Source: a virus. Taken from it: a stretch of 21,574 nt of DNA. Each line of letters starts with the position of its first letter. Within the stretch, counting starts at the first letter, position 1. The notes beneath the pieces were generated by a model, which had not been told where the DNA came from, did not search any database, and worked only from the letters and a program-made list of their open reading frames with translations. A program made the translations under genes and the position numbers. Below are positions 20,043 to 21,574 of this stretch, in pieces. The stretch lies in the IMG/VR virus record IMGVR_UViG_3300048930_000056, positions 1 to 21,574 of that record; one strand, given 5' to 3'.

Positions 20043-21574
20043 CTATGCCTTGTACCTGCTCCTCGGCCGCTCCACGGGCGCATCGAGCACCCGGGCCGGC
20101 ACGACCCCGAGCGCGGGCGGTGCGGCCCGCTCCTTCGGCTGCACCGGCGCCAGCCCCCGCCCGAACTTCTGCATCCCGCGAGCCGCCAGCGAGAGCACGT
20201 CCACGCCATCGTCGAACGCGCCGGCCGGGAACGCAAGCAACTGGTCCATCAGCACCGGCACCCAAGGTTTGCCCTCGGGCACCGACAGCCAGCCCATTGC
20301 GATCAGCGCCTGCAAGCTGCGCGCGCGCGTCGGCTTGTCGTGGATCGACGCGAGCCACTCGAGCCAGCATGGCACGCCGCGCTGCTGCATGCGCTTGAGC
20401 AGGAACGGCTCCACGGCACGCCGGATCACGCCCGACTCGCCGAACCAGATCGCGGGCCGCCACTTGTCGATCAGGTCGATCTGACGCTCGATCCACACGT
20501 CGGATTGCGCCTGCTCGCGCCACCAGTCGAGCAAATACCAACGGGATTCGTGATCGACGCCAATCACCCCATGCTCGGTGTAGTCGCCGCCGTCCTCGGT
20601 CACGGCATAGTCCGACGCCCCGATCACGACCATGCCGCGCGGCGCGATGCCATATCGGGCGATCTTCGTCGTCTCGAAGTAGCCACCGGAGTCGGGCGCA
20701 GGGCGCTGCTGGTAGAGGGACGACCAGGTGCGCGGGTTGGAGCGGAAGTTCTGCCAGTGCCGCTCGTCGAACCACTCCGGCCAGAGCATTTCGCCGGGCG
20801 CGCGCCCCAGCGGGTCGTCGGCACGTTCGGCCTGCGCCGGCAGGCACAGCACCTCCCACGTCTGTCCGTCGCGGCACTCGATCATGCCCGACCGGCCGTC
20901 GTACTTCTCGGGGAGGATGCCGCCGGCAAGGTCCGCCTCGTGCCAGCGGGTTTGCACCAGCACCACCCAGCCGCCGGGGATCAGGCGCGTCATCAGGTCG
21001 TCGTCGAACGCCTCGCGGGTTTTCTTGCGGATCACCTCGGAGTCGGCGTCCTCGCGCCCCTTCACCGGGTCGTCGATCAGCAGCCCGTTGGCACGGTTGC
21101 CCGTGATGCCCGACAGGATGCCGCCCGCCAGATACTCTGAACCGTTCGTCAGCGCCCATTCGTCAGCCGCGGACGTGTCGGCAGCGATGCCCGCACCGAA
21201 GATTGCCGAGTACCCGGACTGACGGCAGATTTGCCGAGCTCGCCGGCCATGACGCCGCGCCAGGTCCGACCCGTAGGACGCCAGGATGATCCGGTAGCCC
21301 GGGTGCTTGCCCATGAGGTACGTGGGCGCGACGACGCTCGTGTACGTCGATTTGGCGCTGCCCGGCGGCATGAACACCATCAGCCTGCCGTGCCTGCGCG
21401 CTGCGGTGCGCTCGATCGCCTCGAGCAGCAGCCGATGGTGCGCGGTGACGCTGGTCTCGATCGGCTGGAACAGCCATTCGTCGGGCTCGTCGCTGGCCGG
21501 CTTGCCCGGCACTTCGATCGCGTTGGCGTAGGCGACGAGGGATGCGCGGGCACGGCGGCGGCGCAGCAGTTCAG
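20043..21574 (-). CDS. terL: Terminase large subunit, N-terminus outside the window
   Basis: The packaging motor ATPase-nuclease. The frame is open to the right edge; residues before the possible GTG start at 21512 read ELLRRRRARASLVAYANAIE, which looks like a genuine terminase N-terminus, so the true start lies beyond the window. Numbering from that GTG: Walker A PPGSAKST (about 49-56), Walker B GLLIDD (143-148), coupling-type segment VQTRWHEADLAGG (about 186-198). The RNase H-like nuclease carries likely metal-binding acids in GASDYAV (D301), WFGES (E359) and GAFDDGVD (434-438). It ends with a Pro/Arg-rich tail. It packages DNA through the portal encoded downstream. No small terminase gene is seen in the window. 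Confidence 0.93.
   Translation of the reverse strand, partial: ELLRRRRARASLVAYANAIEVPGKPASDEPDEWLFQPIETSVTAHHRLLLEAIERTAARRHGRLMVFMPPGSAKSTYTSVVAPTYLMGKHPGYRIILASYGSDLARRHGRRARQICRQSGYSAIFGAGIAADTSAADEWALTNGSEYLAGGILSGITGNRANGLLIDDPVKGREDADSEVIRKKTREAFDDDLMTRLIPGGWVVLVQTRWHEADLAGGILPEKYDGRSGMIECRDGQTWEVLCLPAQAERADDPLGRAPGEMLWPEWFDERHWQNFRSNPRTWSSLYQQRPAPDSGGYFETTKIARYGIAPRGMVVIGASDYAVTEDGGDYTEHGVIGVDHESRWYLLDWWREQAQSDVWIERQIDLIDKWRPAIWFGESGVIRRAVEPFLLKRMQQRGVPCWLEWLASIHDKPTRARSLQALIAMGWLSVPEGKPWVPVLMDQLLAFPAGAFDDGVDVLSLAARGMQKFGRGLAPVQPKERAAPPALGVVPARVLDAPVERPRSRYKA

Noticed and set aside
1-21574. Diversity-generating retroelement, integrase, tRNA or att site
   Set aside because: I saw no reverse transcriptase, recombinase, tRNA-like cloverleaf or long direct repeats; such elements, if present, are outside this window.

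Overview
The window is a GC-rich (by eye roughly two-thirds G+C) late structural module of a tailed phage or prophage, most likely a short-tailed (podovirus-type) phage of a high-GC proteobacterium such as a Burkholderiales relative. No host chromosomal gene, integrase, tRNA or rRNA is visible, so the host and the lifestyle (virion versus prophage) cannot be settled from this piece. Nearly all genes lie on the minus strand and are packed with ATGA/TGATG overlaps or gaps of a few bases. Long Arg-rich plus-strand reading frames are antisense shadows of the high-GC3 minus-strand genes.

Reading in transcription order (right to left): the large terminase (running off the right edge); two small unknown proteins; a P22-type portal; a beta-rich head/decoration-like protein; a scaffold-like acidic, Pro-rich and helical protein; an intrinsic terminator; the major capsid protein; a small unknown protein; a head-tail adaptor; a tail nozzle-like protein; then a set of internal-virion/ejection candidates. 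These are a Gly/Ala-rich 452-aa protein, a Gln-rich 198-aa protein, a 487-aa protein, and an 829-aa protein with an N-terminal lytic transglycosylase domain, recalling T7 gp14/gp15/gp16. Next come a lone plus-strand gene for a small membrane protein, a collagen-like fibre with a tail-collar-type tip, a small structural protein, a 1210-aa tailspike-like protein with a probable rhamnogalacturonan-lyase-like (PcRGLX/YetA) fold, and a partial kelch-like protein running off the left edge.

The most unusual signal is a perfectly conserved 16-bp element, GTGGATTAAGCCAATC on the minus strand, present exactly three times (5865-5880, 15814-15829, 19785-19800). All three copies are intergenic, in the same orientation, and lie 5' of a cistron: the fibre, the major capsid protein and the portal-side small gene. 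One copy directly follows the intrinsic terminator. This looks like a phage-specific promoter or operator that divides the late genes into separately controlled units. Other notable points are a GC hairpin abutting the start codon of the 126-aa gene, a UUCG-loop hairpin just after the capsid gene, a tailspike start codon directly preceded by an in-frame TAG that closes a small leader ORF, and the counter-oriented membrane gene whose GTG start sits one base from a copy of the 16-bp element.
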